This document shows, in pieces, positions 36,255-49,990 of a DNA stretch of 64,000 nt. A program made the position numbers and the translations under genes. Below the pieces are notes generated by a model that did no database searches, had not been told where the DNA came from, and saw nothing but the letters and a program-made list of their open reading frames with translations. The stretch lies in the NCBI GenBank assembly GCA_019916065.1, contig CM034240.1, forward strand, positions 42,915,180 to 42,979,179, in the 5' to 3' direction. Position 1 is the stretch's first letter; every line of letters starts with the position of its first letter. This DNA comes from Vitellaria paradoxa. Lineage: Eukaryota; Streptophyta; Magnoliopsida; Ericales; Sapotaceae.

Positions 36255-39200
36255 TCAAGGGGATAGGTCAATGGGTTCCAAGCAATGATGCTGTTGTGAT
36301 TGAGCAATAGTAGAAGACTGCAGCCTTCTCAGGAGCAAACAAGCATCAGATGGAGGACAGCCTTGGATCATTTCAATTGCAATTGGAAAAGGAGAGGCTT
36401 CACTTATCTGCATAAGCATCGTTCCCTGGAAAAAAAGGTGATGATTATAATTAAACGAAAGTCTTTGTTAACTTATTTATAACCCAAACAGCATCTAGAA
36501 GACTCAAACCCTTGAATGATAAATTGCCCCTTATTTAGTGCCACAAAAAGATTAAGCACCGGCTAAAAGCTTCTATAAAGATGCTTATAATTATACAGAA
36601 ATTTCCTTGTTAACTTATTCAGAACCCAAAAGCTTATAAACCACTGCAGAAGCATAGAAAAATCAAATTAAACCCTTAAATGTGACATTGCCCGTTATTT
36701 GGGGGAGCAAAGAGATCAAGCACCGGATGGAAGCCAATAAAAGCGAGCAATTTATTACCTCAAAATTCGCTAAGAAAACTTGGAACTGTTTCAATGTCTC
36801 CTTCATATGACTGCTGTTTTTTTTATCCAAGGAAGTAAGGGCAGCAGTGACCTCCTCGGGAGAATAACCTATTCCTTCTGCACAACCTGAAGAATGTAGT
36901 CATTAACCAACAGATTATTTTCTGAACAAGCACATGTCATCAAACCTTCTAATCCAACTTAAAACTCACATTGTGATCTATGAGGATTTCAGAAATGAGG
37001 CTACCATCATCGACATAGACATGAAGATCAATGTGGTCCTTTGCTTATACTGGAATCCCTTTACACCAGTCAAAAAGCACTGCAAAATTGCAACAGCGTG
37101 TCAGATATTTTATAAGGATAGAGCTATGGAAAAGTGGTTTCATGATTCCATAACAACAATGGATGAACAATTATTCTAAGCAGGACTATTCTATCGTGCA
37201 ACGATGGAGTATGTTAAGTCAGTTTTAGAAAAATATTTCATCGGGGATCATACATTAGGAAGTGCAGAGTAGAGGAAATGAGTCTGATATTTAAGACCCT
37301 GGTACTCAACTTTATGAGTATATTACAAAAGGAGGAATGTTATATGACGTCTTTCCATAATCGTTAAACAATAAAATATTAACGCTAAAATATTAATTAC
37401 ATTAATGATTGTATGATGATTTATTTCTAGATCTGAATAATGTGCATGATTCACCAGAACAAATAAAAGCCTAAGGTAGCAGACAAGATGGCCAGCATGA
37501 CTGTTATCTTCTTAAAATACCCAATTCCTGCCCCCATGATGAAGCAAGAAATAGGTGAATAAAATACATATACTTCAAATTTTAGTCATTCGAAGGTAAG
37601 AAAAAGATCCAATCAAACCTTCGCATATTATATCCTGATGGTGAAATAGAATGGCTTCAAATGGGAAAGAAATGAAACATAGCGATCATAATCCATCTTT
37701 TATATTGAGAATGCAAAATACCAGTTTTGATTATTTTCCATTATGAAATGACATGATTTTAAAAGTCTTTCAGCTTGACAATCACAAGTCTACTGAGCAA
37801 ACAGGCATGCATTCATTTGATTTGGAAAAAAAAAATTAATAAGCTCATGTTGCAATTCCAACTGTCAGGCAAGGATTCATTAAGCCAGATTTCAGCCACA
37901 CTGTAGTCCAATCTCTCAGTGGTTGCTTTATTTTGCATAGCACGTATGCAGTTAGATCCCCAGTTCGAAGGGATAACATAAAATACATGTATACCTTAAT
38001 TTTTCCTTGAACACTAGGAACCCTGTCCTTCACTGCAGCCCATTTAGCGGACAAACTAGCTAAGTAAGTGAAGGGGGCTTCTCTGTCTCCACGTAGTATG
38101 AATGGATGGTCCACCTCATCAACCATATGAATTTCCTCAACATCCGAAACAGCAGTAGATGATTGATTCAGTCCAGCATTTTCCCTATTGACGGGAATGA
38201 CAAACTCTTCTGTAGCCCCTTTCCCTTGTTGGGATACCAGATGTCCCACCTACAGTACAAGAATGCAAGCCAAAATAACCTCAGGATAAAAACAGGAATA
38301 TAACCTAATAAACATGATATCCATACAAGATTCAATTGAATTTATTGGTGATATCCAACCTGCACTTCTCTCCCTTCTAAATGATGGAATAAAGGATCTG
38401 AAGCTAGCAAACACTGAATGACAGTACAGCCTCAGTGATGCAGAGGATGGGAAAAGCATATGTTGGGGGGAAAGGGGTAAAACCTTGGCCATGCATAGTC
38501 AATGTTTGTGTCTCAAAAGCTTATGTGACAGGAGGTAAGTTCTATACAACCTGGAATAAAAAGTGTACCTTGTTCAGCTGCCTCAGAAGGAGCTGCAGCT
38601 TGTGATAAAGGAATATTGGTGTGCCCTGGAACACTTGCGCTATCTGGTGGCCATGCAGCAAGAGTTGCTCTAGTTGCTAAAGGAGGAAGCACCCCTGACC
38701 TGGTTCTAGTGAAGTGTAAATGAAGGTAATTTAATAATCAACTGGAAAATGATCAACAGTGTGAGATTAACCAAACTCCTAGATGTATGGATTATATCAA
38801 ATCATCGAATCAGTTCCAGAAAAAATAAATAAAATAAATAAATAAATCAGCTATATCAGCCCTTTCCTCTCCAGTGATAATGACACTATATATTATTGTA
38901 GTTCCTGGAGTTCTGAGACCATTACGCATAACCATTAATGTACTCCCATTGAACTTCCTTAATGATACTAATTATCCCACCCGGAAAGCAAGCAATATGC
39001 ATCCAATGACATTATTCCATGGACCAATAACATATCCTTGTGTGCAGTAAAGTTAAGTAAACATAACAACATAAAGACATAAAGCTGCCTGCTGCTACAG
39101 AATCTAACTAGTATACCTTCTATCATCATTGATGTCATCAATCTCTATGGTCGGACAAGGACTAACAATGAAGTAATTATGTTTCAAAAGCACATTCAAC

Positions 39201-41333
39201 TTAAAACAAGAAGTAACATTGGGCCGATGCTACAGAAAACAGAGTATGCTTTGGGAGTTCAATTAAGTCAATAAGCTTTGGGATCTCACAAATACCTTTT
39301 CCCCCTCGGTGGCTTATTTATTTCATGGACAAGCCTCTGTCTTGCTGCTTCCAAATGCTCAACTAGTCCTCCTAAAACTTCCAAACTTCAGGAACTAACA
39401 GTAGAAGCCCGCGCCTTATATGTACATTGCAAAGAGAAACCTATATAATGCAACGGTAAATCGTGTCAAGCAAAAAGCCTTTTGTACAAGAGAAATTAAT
39501 AACATTCAGTCTATGTGTCAAGAGGAACACTAGTGGTGCATAAGAGCAAATTCAGTGGTTCGAGAAAATTTAGGACTGACACCCCAAAAGTTAGCTTGAT
39601 TGTTGAGCCACTAAGTTTATGTTTCCATCCACAAAAATTGATAAGTTGTCATGTCTATTTAAATGTATCCGTGTGTGTACGTATGCGCACATGTACATTT
39701 TGGGGAATTCAACCATTTGTAGTTTGTCATGTATCAAGGTCACCTTAAGTCTGTTTCATATACTGCCACCCAATCAATAACCTTGCTGGCAGTTTATCAC
39801 AAACTTACCCAACGAACTTTTATAATTTGTTCTTTCTTTGCAGTATAAAAAAAGTATAAGCACTAGACAGCAATGATTTTAATGAATCAACATACTGGTA
39901 AAAGAGGAACCACTATTTCTAAAACATCAAAAAGGAATTACTATTTGAAAAGGCGTAAATGCAAAACATTTATAGCTAGATTTTACATAAATTTTACCCC
40001 TAAAAGTCAACCTAAGAGAAATTATTCATGCCAAACAAAAAATTAAGTGAAAAAAAAAATATGTATCCAAGAAGAAACCTTAGTCCTGCAGGAGCCAGAA
40101 CTTCAAGATCATTGATAGGCCGGTATTCCATGCCAAACACACGTTGAACACCATCAGTCATGGACACTTGAGGCATCTCTTAAGCCCAGAAGCTGCATTC
40201 TGGTACCTGCCTTTCAGAGGACAGCTCATATTTACAATTTCATCAACCTGGAAAATTAGCATTCAATGTCAGCTGAAATGGAAATAAAGAAAAACAACTC
40301 ATTGTGCATTCTATTCAGGCAGAACACTAAATCATTTCTGCAATTTTACAACAGAGCCTCAAAACGTCTGCCATTAATTATCAATTGAGTTTTAAGAATA
40401 AAGGGAATTTTTCAAACTACTTGAAAGCAAACAAGGTTAAAGGTTAAGCACCATCCTTGAAGTGAGAAGTCTCGAGCTTGAGTTCAACGAAGGTTTTAAT
40501 GAAGATTCATATAAATCAAATTTAGAACCATGGGAAAAAAATAATAAATAAATAAATAAATCAATGCTGATTTAAGTTACAACTAAAATCCACTGCAAAC
40601 GAACAGCAAAAGCCAAATGAAAGCAATCTGGTCTGTAGTTCTGTTGGGGATAATTACATAACATACTGAATCCAAATAAATAAATCGATAGCTCATGAAA
40701 TAGAATACCTGCAAAACGAAAGGACCAGCCAGATCAACAAGATGCATGTCGTGCACATTTTCAGGAAGAACTCCAGCACCAGAGAGTTCATGTCGGAGTA
40801 CAAGAACTGCTCGAAAACAGAGCTTTCGCCTTTGCAGACACATCCAAGCCTCCCAAACCCCGGAACCGAGCTCTCTAAAGCCTCAACACAAGAATCCAGC
40901 CATTCCCTCCGCAATCTCAGACCAAGCCTCCCGAGGAAAACCACTGATCGGGAATCAGAGATGCCGACGGAACCAGCACTACTAACTCCAGAGGGGGTTG
41001 AAGATTGAAAGGACTGGTCCTGTTCGTCAACTGCCGGCGGCGCAGGAGGAGCAGACGGAGGAGATAGGTTTTCGGGCACGTCGATGAAGGCCTCATCGTC
41101 ATCGTCGGAGATGACGAGCTGGACAGGCACTGAGGGATTAGCGTTTGGAGGTTTAGGGTTACGGTTTGGAGGTTCAGCGTAGATTCTCGAAGTTCAATTT
41201 CAATATCGTCTTCTTCTTCTTCTTCTTCTTCTTCTTCTCGGTGTTGTTGTTGCGGTTGCCGTTGGGGCTGTTCGTTATCTTCTTCTTCGGATGAGGAGGA
41301 ACAGTGCAACCGTAGGCGTCTTCTTCTCCTCAT
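36255..41333 (-). pseudogene. RMI1: RMI1 (RecQ-mediated genome instability protein 1), nine exons, frame broken repeatedly
   Basis: RMI1 is the OB-fold scaffold of the RecQ helicase-topoisomerase 3-RMI1 complex that dissolves double Holliday junctions. Exons: 41333-40709, 40247-40079, 39440-39296, 39161-39117, 38699-38569, 38249-37995, 37079-36970, 36886-36759 and 36425-36255. Motifs in order: MRRRRRLRLHCSSSSEEE, poly-Glu, DVPENLSPPSAPPAP, LGRLGLRLRREWLDSC, GVLPENVHDMHLVDLAGPF, QRVFGMEYRPINDLEVLAPA, NKPPRGK, FTYLASLSAKWAAVKDRVP, VYVDDGSLISEILIDHN, and a C-terminus ending LEPIDLSP before TGA. Splice sites are clean, but neighbouring blocks fall in different frames. Breaks lie near 41181-41196, 40784-40786, 40165, 40080, 39384, 37030 and 36876; most look like loss of one T from a short T run. 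Exonic total is about 1.78 kb. Gene identity is firm. Whether it is a real pseudogene or a functional gene with assembly errors cannot be settled from the sequence. Confidence 0.85.
41210..41238. repeat. (TTC)n trinucleotide run encoding poly-Glu in RMI1 exon 1
   Basis: About nine to ten TTC units on the plus strand, read as a glutamate run after the N-terminal Ser/Glu stretch of RMI1. Being a triplet repeat, its length change does not explain the frame break just downstream. Confidence 0.85.
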
Positions 41334-42204
41334 TTTCTCATTCCCCGGACCCTAGTCTCTGATTTCCCTCCAATTTTCCTTTTTTACGCTTTTCGTTTTC
41401 GAACTCTGGCGAGGGAAAGTGCGGCGGAGGAGTGGCGACCGCACTGACCGGTGAACAAATCTAGCCCGGGGTGCTTATTATTGGGCACCCGGCCATTTGT
41501 ATTATATTAATGTTTATTTACCCATTTAAAAAAAAAAAAAGCAATCTACATATAAACTCTTTAAACATTTACGTAATTACATATAGATACCCTTAACATT
41601 AAAAATTTACATTAACTTCCCTTGTTTTGAAATATTTATAACACATATCTCATTCCGTTACTATTCCACATGATGTCATTAAATTTAACAGTGTAAAGCA
41701 AATCTACCCCTCATATTAGTGGTAGGGCACTGAATTCTCAACACTTATATATATATATATATATATAACTTTATATACAGGTGTATATATACATACCACA
41801 CTCTCTAACTTTTGCTTCGACCCTTTTCCTCTCTCAAATAATGGCTTAAATCTTTCTTTTTTTTTCTTCTCTCTCTTAAGATCGAACTTGGCTCTTGCAC
41901 TATTATAGTTTTTTGCTCTTAAGTTGCCATTTTCCTCATTATGTAATGAGTCTTTCACTAATCCCCTCGTTAGAGTTTTTGATTTTCTAATTGAAAAACA
42001 CAGTTTCATCTGTGATGATGGTTTGATTTTCTAATTGAAATACAAAAGTGAGTGAGAAATATTTATTGGCAATTTTCTAATTTAACTTTGTTTTTTCCTA
42101 AATTATTTCGAATTCGAAAACTTGGTGGAGCTCATTAATAGTGACAAGGTTGAGAGAAAGGGATTGGGAGGAGATGTTCAAATCGGTTGGTTCAACTATA
42201 GTGG

Positions 42205-43564
42205 ATATTTTGAGGGGTTAATTATCTACTTACCTCTTAAACTATTAATTTTTTTTTTTTTTTTACTTTCCCTTCAACTATCAATTGAACTCCCTTCCCC
42301 CTTAAACTATCATTTTCTTTTTTACTAAGAACAAATCATGGTTTTCATCCAAAATTTGTGACGGAAACCGATAACTATTTTTTTTAATTAATGAAAAAAA
42401 AAATAGGGTAATATGGACATTTCATACACTTAAAGCAACTAAGGATTTTTAATTTATTGATCAAGCAAACTTTTGCTGGTCAAACCAAATATTTTGAAGG
42501 AATTCAAAGCAAACTTATGCTGGTCAACTCCATTATAGGATCTTGATGGTTTGGCAAAGTAAATTTATAATCTTTTAATTAGGTTTAGCAAAGCAAACTT
42601 ATGCTGGTCAAAGCAAACCTATAACCTTCTAATTGGTTTAGCAACTTGGGGACCTTTTTATTTTAAAATCAATTAAGGCTTTTTAGTTCAGTCATCGTTT
42701 TTCAACTTCATTGCAGATCTGAAGGGTTTTCATCAATAAAGTTAGGGTTTCAAAAAATGGCGTGAGTCTTGAGGGCTCTCACCGAAAGAAAATCGACTTG
42801 TAAGTATCGAGCAACACAATTTCATTTCAAAAAAATCCACTTTCGGGATTGATGTGATTGGAATTGAGTTATTTTATACTGCAATTGACCTACTTTATAT
42901 ATAATGATAATCTTACCAGTTTGATTTAATATGGTGATAATGGTGGTTTTCATTTAATTAAAGACTAGTACACACGCGATACATGTGTAAGTCGACAGGT
43001 GACAAAAAAGATTCGCACAAAGCTACTAGTTTATTTTTTAATTGCATAGGCATCGCATAATTTTTTTGTTTTGGCAAACAAACAAATTGTAAACATCACT
43101 CGTAAAAATAATGCGATGCACACCCAATCAAAAATAATGCCATTTTTTTGGTTTCTTAGTTTTTTTTCTATGTTTATTTTTTTTCTAGTTGTGATAATTG
43201 AGAATTTTGGTCAATAATTTTTTTTCGGAATGAGTTTAGGAAAGTCAGACACTTTGAGTTTGGACTTAAGATTGTTGTTCAATTAAGTTTTCGTTCTAGT
43301 TCAATGTACATATTTAACCCAAAATACTCTCGTTCTAGTTCAATTGATAGACGAAATGAGAAGTAAAAAAATTATAATAGTTTAAAGGACAAATGGATAT
43401 TTAAGTTAAAAGACTAATATAACCTTGGGACTAACTTTTCCATCCATCTATTGGATGGAAAATGTGATTTGTCCTTATTAAACGAAAAATTGATAGTTGA
43501 AGGGGGAAGTAAAAAAAAATTTAATAGTTTAAAGGGCAAGTAGATATTTAACCCATATTTTGAG
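42205..43564. mobile_element. Mutator-like non-autonomous TIR element with 10-bp target duplication
   Basis: The element 42215-43554 starts GGGTTAATTATCTACTTACC and ends with the reverse complement of a near-identical arm (GGGTTAAATATCTACTTGCC). The similarity continues through about 60 bases of each end. ATATTTTGAG occurs directly outside both ends (42205-42214 and 43555-43564). A 9-11 bp duplication with long TIRs is typical of Mutator-like elements. The 1.34-kb body has no long ORF. Confidence 0.82.
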
Positions 43565-43587
43565 TATTGCATTCAAATTTATACACT

Positions 43588-44505
43588 AAGGGCTCGATTG
43601 GATGATGCTAAAATTTCAGGGAATAAGTTTTAGAGAGGGTATAAGATAAGAGGGTATTATTTTTAGAGGGTTAGCCCACATTGATGTGATGTTTATGGAG
43701 GGGGGATACTTTTGACTTGATTTAGATGTTTTATAAATAAGAGGAGGTGAATGATTGAAAAAACAATCAAATAACTCTTTACCCTTGTGGTGTCCCAACT
43801 TGGTTACCAATTAAATTAACTTGTTTACCACAAATTTAATTATATGTTTATGTTAATTATATAATGTGAAAACCAAATGGTACAAATTAATTTTAGACAA
43901 ATTAATTATAAAAAATTATGTTATTAATAAATTAAACTTATAAAATATATAATTAGTTTCGTAAACAACAACATCCCAATTTATCCGAAATTTCCTTAGT
44001 CACTTATTTTTTCTCCTTATTTAAAAAATATCGATATATGTGTAATTTTGTATAAATTTGCTACAAATTAATATTATTATACTTGCTAAAAAATAATATT
44101 ATTATCTTAAAATCACATCAGTTCCTATTTGGAAAAAATATATTTTTTAATCACATGACCCTCTATTTGGAAAAAAATTTATATTTTTTATTTTTATTAA
44201 TATAATTTTTTAATACATTTTTTCATTGGAAAAAATAATTTATTTTTAATATAAAATACATTTTGTAGGTGAGAAGGAGGATGAGAATGGGCATAATGGT
44301 CCAATTTAGTCCATATAAGAGGGATAATTTTTGAAGAGCTCAAACTCTCTCCAAAAATAATACACCTTCTTCCAATATTAAGAAGGAAGATAATTTTTAG
44401 AGGGGAGAAATTTTACTTCCCAAACTAAGTAAAAATATCACATCAAATCTTATAAAGGTGTATTATTTATGAATGTCACATTTTGTAACATCTAATCGGC
44501 CGCTA
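43588..44505. mobile_element. GGGCTC-TIR element, PIF/Harbinger-like
   Basis: The left end reads GGGCTCGATTGGATG. The right end, reversed, reads GCGGCCGATTAGATG. TAA lies just outside each end. The interior of about 900 bases is AT-rich and non-coding. The borders are approximate by a few bases. Confidence 0.5.
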
Positions 44506-45471
44506 AAGAGATATATTCCGCTGGAATTCTTAACTTGTCTAACATTTCGAATTTATACCCGAGCTTCAACAATTTCTCTAGTCCATTACAGGTTCAAATC
44601 TGCTTCTGCAACTCATTATCCCTTCTAAACAAGCGAGATAAATCTCTTTATTGCTTTGTTGAAAAAAAAAACTTTCAAAGATCTAACTAATTGCAGGCTT
44701 AAACACACAGTCAATGATAGAGAGAGAGAGTTTTGATGGGTTTGCTTTTTATGGTTTTTATGGTCACTGTTTTAATCTTTTTTGGTGCCATCGCTGAATT
44801 TCGTTTGGTCGCCAGCGTTTAGTCATGTGCTTTCTGACTTCGTTCCTTCCATCCCAACATCCTAGATAGCCAGTTTGGTATCTCAACAAAATTTAGCAGC
44901 CATGGCTGCTAGTTCTGTTCAGTTCAAGGATTTTTTCGACCATGTTTGGTTGACAACAAATCACTCGTTGCTGGTCTAACTTCGGACGAACCCCCCGGCG
45001 TTCAAAACCAAGTACCTAACTCTTCAATGGTCGTTTCCAGCCTTCCCAATCTGCCTATGTCAGCTGCCATATTTTTCGACGTGCACCACATCTCCATGGC
45101 TGAACAATCGCACAAATTGGGGGTTGTTTCAACCTTAAACGTTTCTGCTATGCTGCTCAAGTTCATGGATATATATATTTGTATAGAGTAATATATAGAC
45201 ACATAAAAAATGGTAAAACTAGAATTATGAATTTTTTTTTTTTTGGCTGATGTCATTTTTTAACAGTAATACTAATGAAAATTTAATAAAGAGGGTCAAG
45301 GGTTAGCAACTTTTTAAAATAAGGGAAGAGTTTGTAAATTTTAAATGTTAAGGAATTTAAGTATAATTACTTAAATATTTAAAGAGTCTTAAGTGTAATT
45401 TACTCTTAACCAAAAGTTTATGGATGGGCCTTCCTCAAATAAATGTTTATGGATGGCACTCTCTCTTTATG
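44506..45471. other. Intergenic with an unrecognised GC-richer patch
   Basis: The patch 44880-45170 is near coding composition and has an 81-codon plus-strand ORF from 44946, but I recognise no family. It could be a fragment of a decayed gene or retroelement. Confidence 0.35.
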
Positions 45472-45857
45472 GTAGTGTTTGGTTATGGGTTAAATATACG
45501 AAGATTGGACTGCTAGTCTAGATGGGCCTAAAATTATTTGTTGAGGTTTGGAAAATGGATATGAATTACAAATTCACTTTGGATAATATAATCCCCCAAA
45601 ATGGGGGATATACAATACCATGAGATTGTGCTATTACCCATTCCTCGCTCCTGGATTTACTTTCCACAAAAATTTAAATGTTCAAGATTATTTCTTATTA
45701 TATTTCATGTCAAATCACATTTTTATCCCATCAACCAAACACCCCAAAAAACAATCCTGCATATAAAATTAATACCATATTATATCTAATCCTATATATT
45801 ATTCTATAGTATTATTATACCCGATCATCTAATCTCCAAATCAAACATAACCAACTA
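45472..45857. repeat. TIR repeat pair member (related to 31.2 kb)
   Basis: Opens TAGTGTTTGGTTATGGG and closes CAAATCAAACATAACCAACTA, imperfect inverted ends. The interior resembles the reverse complement of 31161-31537. Non-coding. Confidence 0.5.
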
Positions 45858-46225
45858 TAAAAAGTAATGGTTAATGGATATTTTTATTTGATTATAATTC
45901 TCTGTTAAACAATTCACCCTCATTTTTTTCTCAACTCTTTTTCTTTTTTTTTTTATCTCAATAAACAAGTGGTAGCTTAGAGTGAATTAAATGTATAATG
46001 TGTTGGGTCTTTAGAGAGTTAGGTGAAATGTGACGGTTTCAAGGATGATGTATTTCTCATCTTATCCCTTCTAATAACGAGTCTGAATTATTTCAATTAC
46101 TTTATAACTAGATAGTTATATATTAACTATAATCATACTTCTTCCATTGGATGCATTTTTTTCTGATAGGAAATAAGATACATGCTTGAGGGATCGTCCT
46201 CAACCGTAACCTTATTGTATGGTCA

Positions 46226-48547
46226 AAATTTTGTAACATGTTATAGCCTAGGGATTAATTTTTTATTTTATTTATGTATTATATTTTTAGGAAATTAGCT
46301 AGTTTTACTTAAAAAATATATTTAAATTATTAATTTATTTATTTTGGGCAACCATGGACCATTGGATGTTAAAAAAAAAATTGTCAATTGTGAAATACGA
46401 TTGGTGGTCCATCATAAATTAAGTGGATGTTATAGCACCTAATTAAAGAAGTTGTGTATAAATGGAGGCGGTGTCGTATTAGGGTTTTATTACCATCTGT
46501 ATAAAAAAGAAAGATGGAAATAAAGAAAGAGAGATAAAGGGGCTACGGCAAGTGAAGGGTGAAAAGAAATTCAAATGTTAGTACTGATTATCTTTTTTCC
46601 TTCACTAAATACTATTTATGGATGAGATGAACAAAAAGTAGTATCATGCATTTATGTGTCAAGGAGGATTGGTTAAAGGATTAACAGTATACGTGATTAT
46701 ATAAGAATTTCATTAATTGGTGGATTGATATTGATTAGCAATGTGTGTATATATATATATAAATGTAAAAGAGTAACAGAGATAGTGCACTGCGTTTGGG
46801 CTTCTCGCCTAATCTATATATATATATATATATATAAAAGTTCTATATGGATTGGCAGTAAAAAAAAAAAAAAAAATTGCTATCATTGATTGATTAGAAA
46901 GTAACGTGGCGTGTAAGGGATAAGTATATGTATACATATGTTAGGCGATTGACTGGAATGTTAGGTTGGTTTAAAAAAAAATAATATTGAAGGAGTGCTG
47001 ATGAGCATTAAATTGTAATTATTTAATAGGATAATTATTAATATTTAATTAATTTGATGGAGAGAGAATTAGTAGTTAATAATTTTAAAATAATAAAAAT
47101 TAGATTCGTGTATCCAGGATCGTAATGGATCATCTTGATTTGTCTTATATTTACATCTTTAGACATGAGGTGAGTGGTTTGTCTTACTAGTATTAAAATT
47201 TGTAAATTGATCCATGCGTAAATATTTTCAAGGTTAGATTTTGTGAACTAGTGTTTGTGAAAATATATTTATTTTGAATAAGAAATTCTATATTTTATAC
47301 TATTGAGAATAAGAAAAATTGTTTGAACACTTGTATTCAGTTTTTATGGGACAGTAATAAATAGCTATTTTGTGAAAATTGAAATTGAAATAAAAGTCAA
47401 AAAGGGACAGGCTCCTTAAATGGTGTGACTTTGGCAATTAGGGAACAAATCTGTGAAAACCGTGGTGACTCTGGTTCTCAATGATTGTAGGAATAAGCCT
47501 GTGAAAATCGCGGTGACCTCAATCAGATTGGCTTAGGGAAGAACTCAGGAGTCAGGCTGGGTGACTCTAAGTGCGATGGTGGATCCAACTGGGCACTGTC
47601 CATGAGAAATTATATTGGCATTTTTCATATTTAATTCCCATATCTCAACGATTAAAATTTATTGTCACTATTGTAATTGATGGATTAATTTATGGATGTT
47701 ATTGCACCCTGATATTCAGGTTTTAAAATTACTATTATTTATGTATGGACATTGTTTTTACTTGAAATGTTTTTAGTTAAATTGTATATTTGGAAATTTA
47801 TTATTTTCAAATTGGTATTATTATTACTACTATTATTATTATTATTATTTTAGCTTGGTAATTCATTCACTGAGCTTTAACTTACCCCTCATTTTTAACA
47901 ATTTTCAGGTGAGATGAGAGGATCATCATAGTTGGGAATTCTAGATTAATCGAGACTATGACATCATGAGTCTGTGACTTCCTATAGGAATGTTTACTCC
48001 TTATTTGGGTTTTAGAATTTAAGTATTGTTGAGTTGTATAAACTTTGGGACTATTATTACTAAGAATTAGTTGATTGATTTTATTTGAAGAATTATATTT
48101 GACATAATTATTTAAGATTTTATTCTGTTACTACTATAAATGTTAAGGGTTCATTTGGTTTATTTTTTCATTTTCTGTTTTGAATTTATTTTTCATTTTG
48201 TACTTTTGAAAATAAATGAAACAAGTCAAAACGTAATTAGTTACTTGTGTTTTCAAAATTTATTTTCGAAAACAAAAAATGACTTTACACATAAAATTAA
48301 AAATGGTAAAAAGTTGTTTTGAAAATTTTTAACAAAAAATGAGAAAAATATCAAAATAAGGAAAATAGAACATTTTCTATTTCCTCATTTTGACATTTTT
48401 AACACATAAAATAAAAATAAAAAACAAAAAATATAAAAGTAAACCAAATGTCACCTAATAGTTTGGATTTATGAAGGTTTGCGTGTGTCATGGGCTAAAA
48501 CACTGTGGTTCACGGCCGATCTTATCCTTAAATTTGGGGTGTGACAT
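46226..48547 (+). mobile_element. Probable LTR-retrotransposon remnant (solo LTR or LARD-like)
   Basis: The block ends with TTTGGGGTGTGACA, preceded by CACGGCCGATCTTATCC, a pattern I know from 3' ends of large plant LTRs. A TATAAATGG box lies at about 46453, as in an LTR promoter. No protease, RT or integrase coding is visible. The left border at TGTAACATG is a guess, and I see no 5-bp duplication. A MITE (48147-48455) is inserted near its 3' end. Confidence 0.4.
48144..48458. mobile_element. Tourist-like MITE nested in the LTR-like block
   Basis: The element 48147-48455 (309 bp) begins GGGTTCATTTGGTTTA and ends TAAACCAAATGTCACC, with TAA on both sides. Ends and interior match the MITE pair in the HSD-like intron 1. 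No coding capacity. Confidence 0.82.
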
Positions 48548-49384
48548 AACATGTCAAGCTTATTTTTCGTATAATCACTTTTGCATTATTCCAATTCACA
48601 TTTTATCCCCATCACATATTTATAATATGATAACAGGGGTGTTTGGATAGTTAACTTAAAAAAAAAATTAGTATAAAAGTGATATGGAATAAAATTTTAT
48701 TGAAAGAAATTGGATATAATTGGTAAAACTTAGATATTTTTTTTTTTTTTTTGTGTTTTTTGGGCAACCAAACACCATCGAACATTTCTTTTATGTATAT
48801 AACTAACATATATAGAAATCAGTTTAATGGAGGAATATAAATAATCATTAGTGTGTATTTAATTTAGATTAATTATTTAATGCACCTTAAATTGGCTTAT
48901 AATTTTCAAAAATGAAAAATTTCAAAAATTTAAACTTATTTGCCATAAAAGTCTGTCGTTACTAAAATTTTCTTCCATATCTAGAATTAGAGTGCTTTTC
49001 TCACCAAAATCTATATGCAAGATATGATATAGCAAATGCATTAGAAGCTATATTAAAAAGTGATTAATGCTTATAAATTCACAGGATGATGAACATGATA
49101 AAGTTATGACTTGCTTGATTAAGACAATATTATTTTATTCCTTGACAAATGTGCATAAAATCTCTTAAATATATATATATATATATATATTATTAGATGA
49201 GACGAGGGAAATATGTTTTTCGAAGAGAGAGAGAGAATAATAAATTTTAGAGAGAATTTGTATTTTTTGAAAAGAGAACAAAATAAATGGTGATAAGATA
49301 AATTAGTCTAAGAGATAGAGTCTAGGTTTGAAAGAGTAGGTGAGGACGTTAATTTTTTCAATAATAAAAAGAACATTAAGGCAC

Positions 49385-49990
49385 CGTTTGGTTTGTTAAA
49401 AATTAACAAAAATATTTACAAACCTCTGAAAATCTTTAAAACTCTCTAAAACATTTTGGTCACCTTATACTTCGTAAAATCTTTATAAATTTCTATATAT
49501 ATCTATATATCCTAATAAATTTTTATAAATCCTAATATTTTTTTTACAAACCCCAATAACTTTTTAACGAATCCGACATAAATCTGTAGGAATAGACCAA
49601 AAAATCATTCCCATGGTTTCCCTCTCTAACTTTTTTCACGCAGAAATCAAAAAATTCAACAACTTTCAAAAAAATTTTGACAAAAATTCGTGAGAACAAA
49701 CCTAACAAACCGTTCTCACGGTTTCTCCCTCCAACTTTTTTCCCCGTAAAAGTCCAAAAAAAGTTTAACAATTTTCAAAAAAGATTATAACATAAATCTA
49801 TAGGAACAGACCTAAAAAACTATTTCCATGGTTCTTCTCTCCAACTTTTTAGTGCAAAAGTCCAAAAGGTAATGCTATTCATCTTAAAAAAAATATAATT
49901 TTGGTTAGAAATGTCAAATGCCAAAAGTTATTGCAAACCATATTTTTTCTTATTTTTCTTGTTTTTTACTATTCCAAACGCTTCCGTAAT
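49385..49990. repeat. CACCGTTTGG-type repeat (related to 62.8 kb)
   Basis: Starts GCACCGTTTGGTTTG and ends CCAAACGCTTCCG. Contains TATATATCTATATATCCTAAT and several CC-ATGGTTTCCCTCTC variants. The stretch 62826-63255 has the same opening type, the same TATATATCTATATATTTTAC block and the same CCAAACGCCC ending. Confidence 0.5.

Noticed and set aside
40742..41008. Plus-strand ORFs of 79-88 codons
   Set aside because: They are antisense shadows of RMI1 exon 1.
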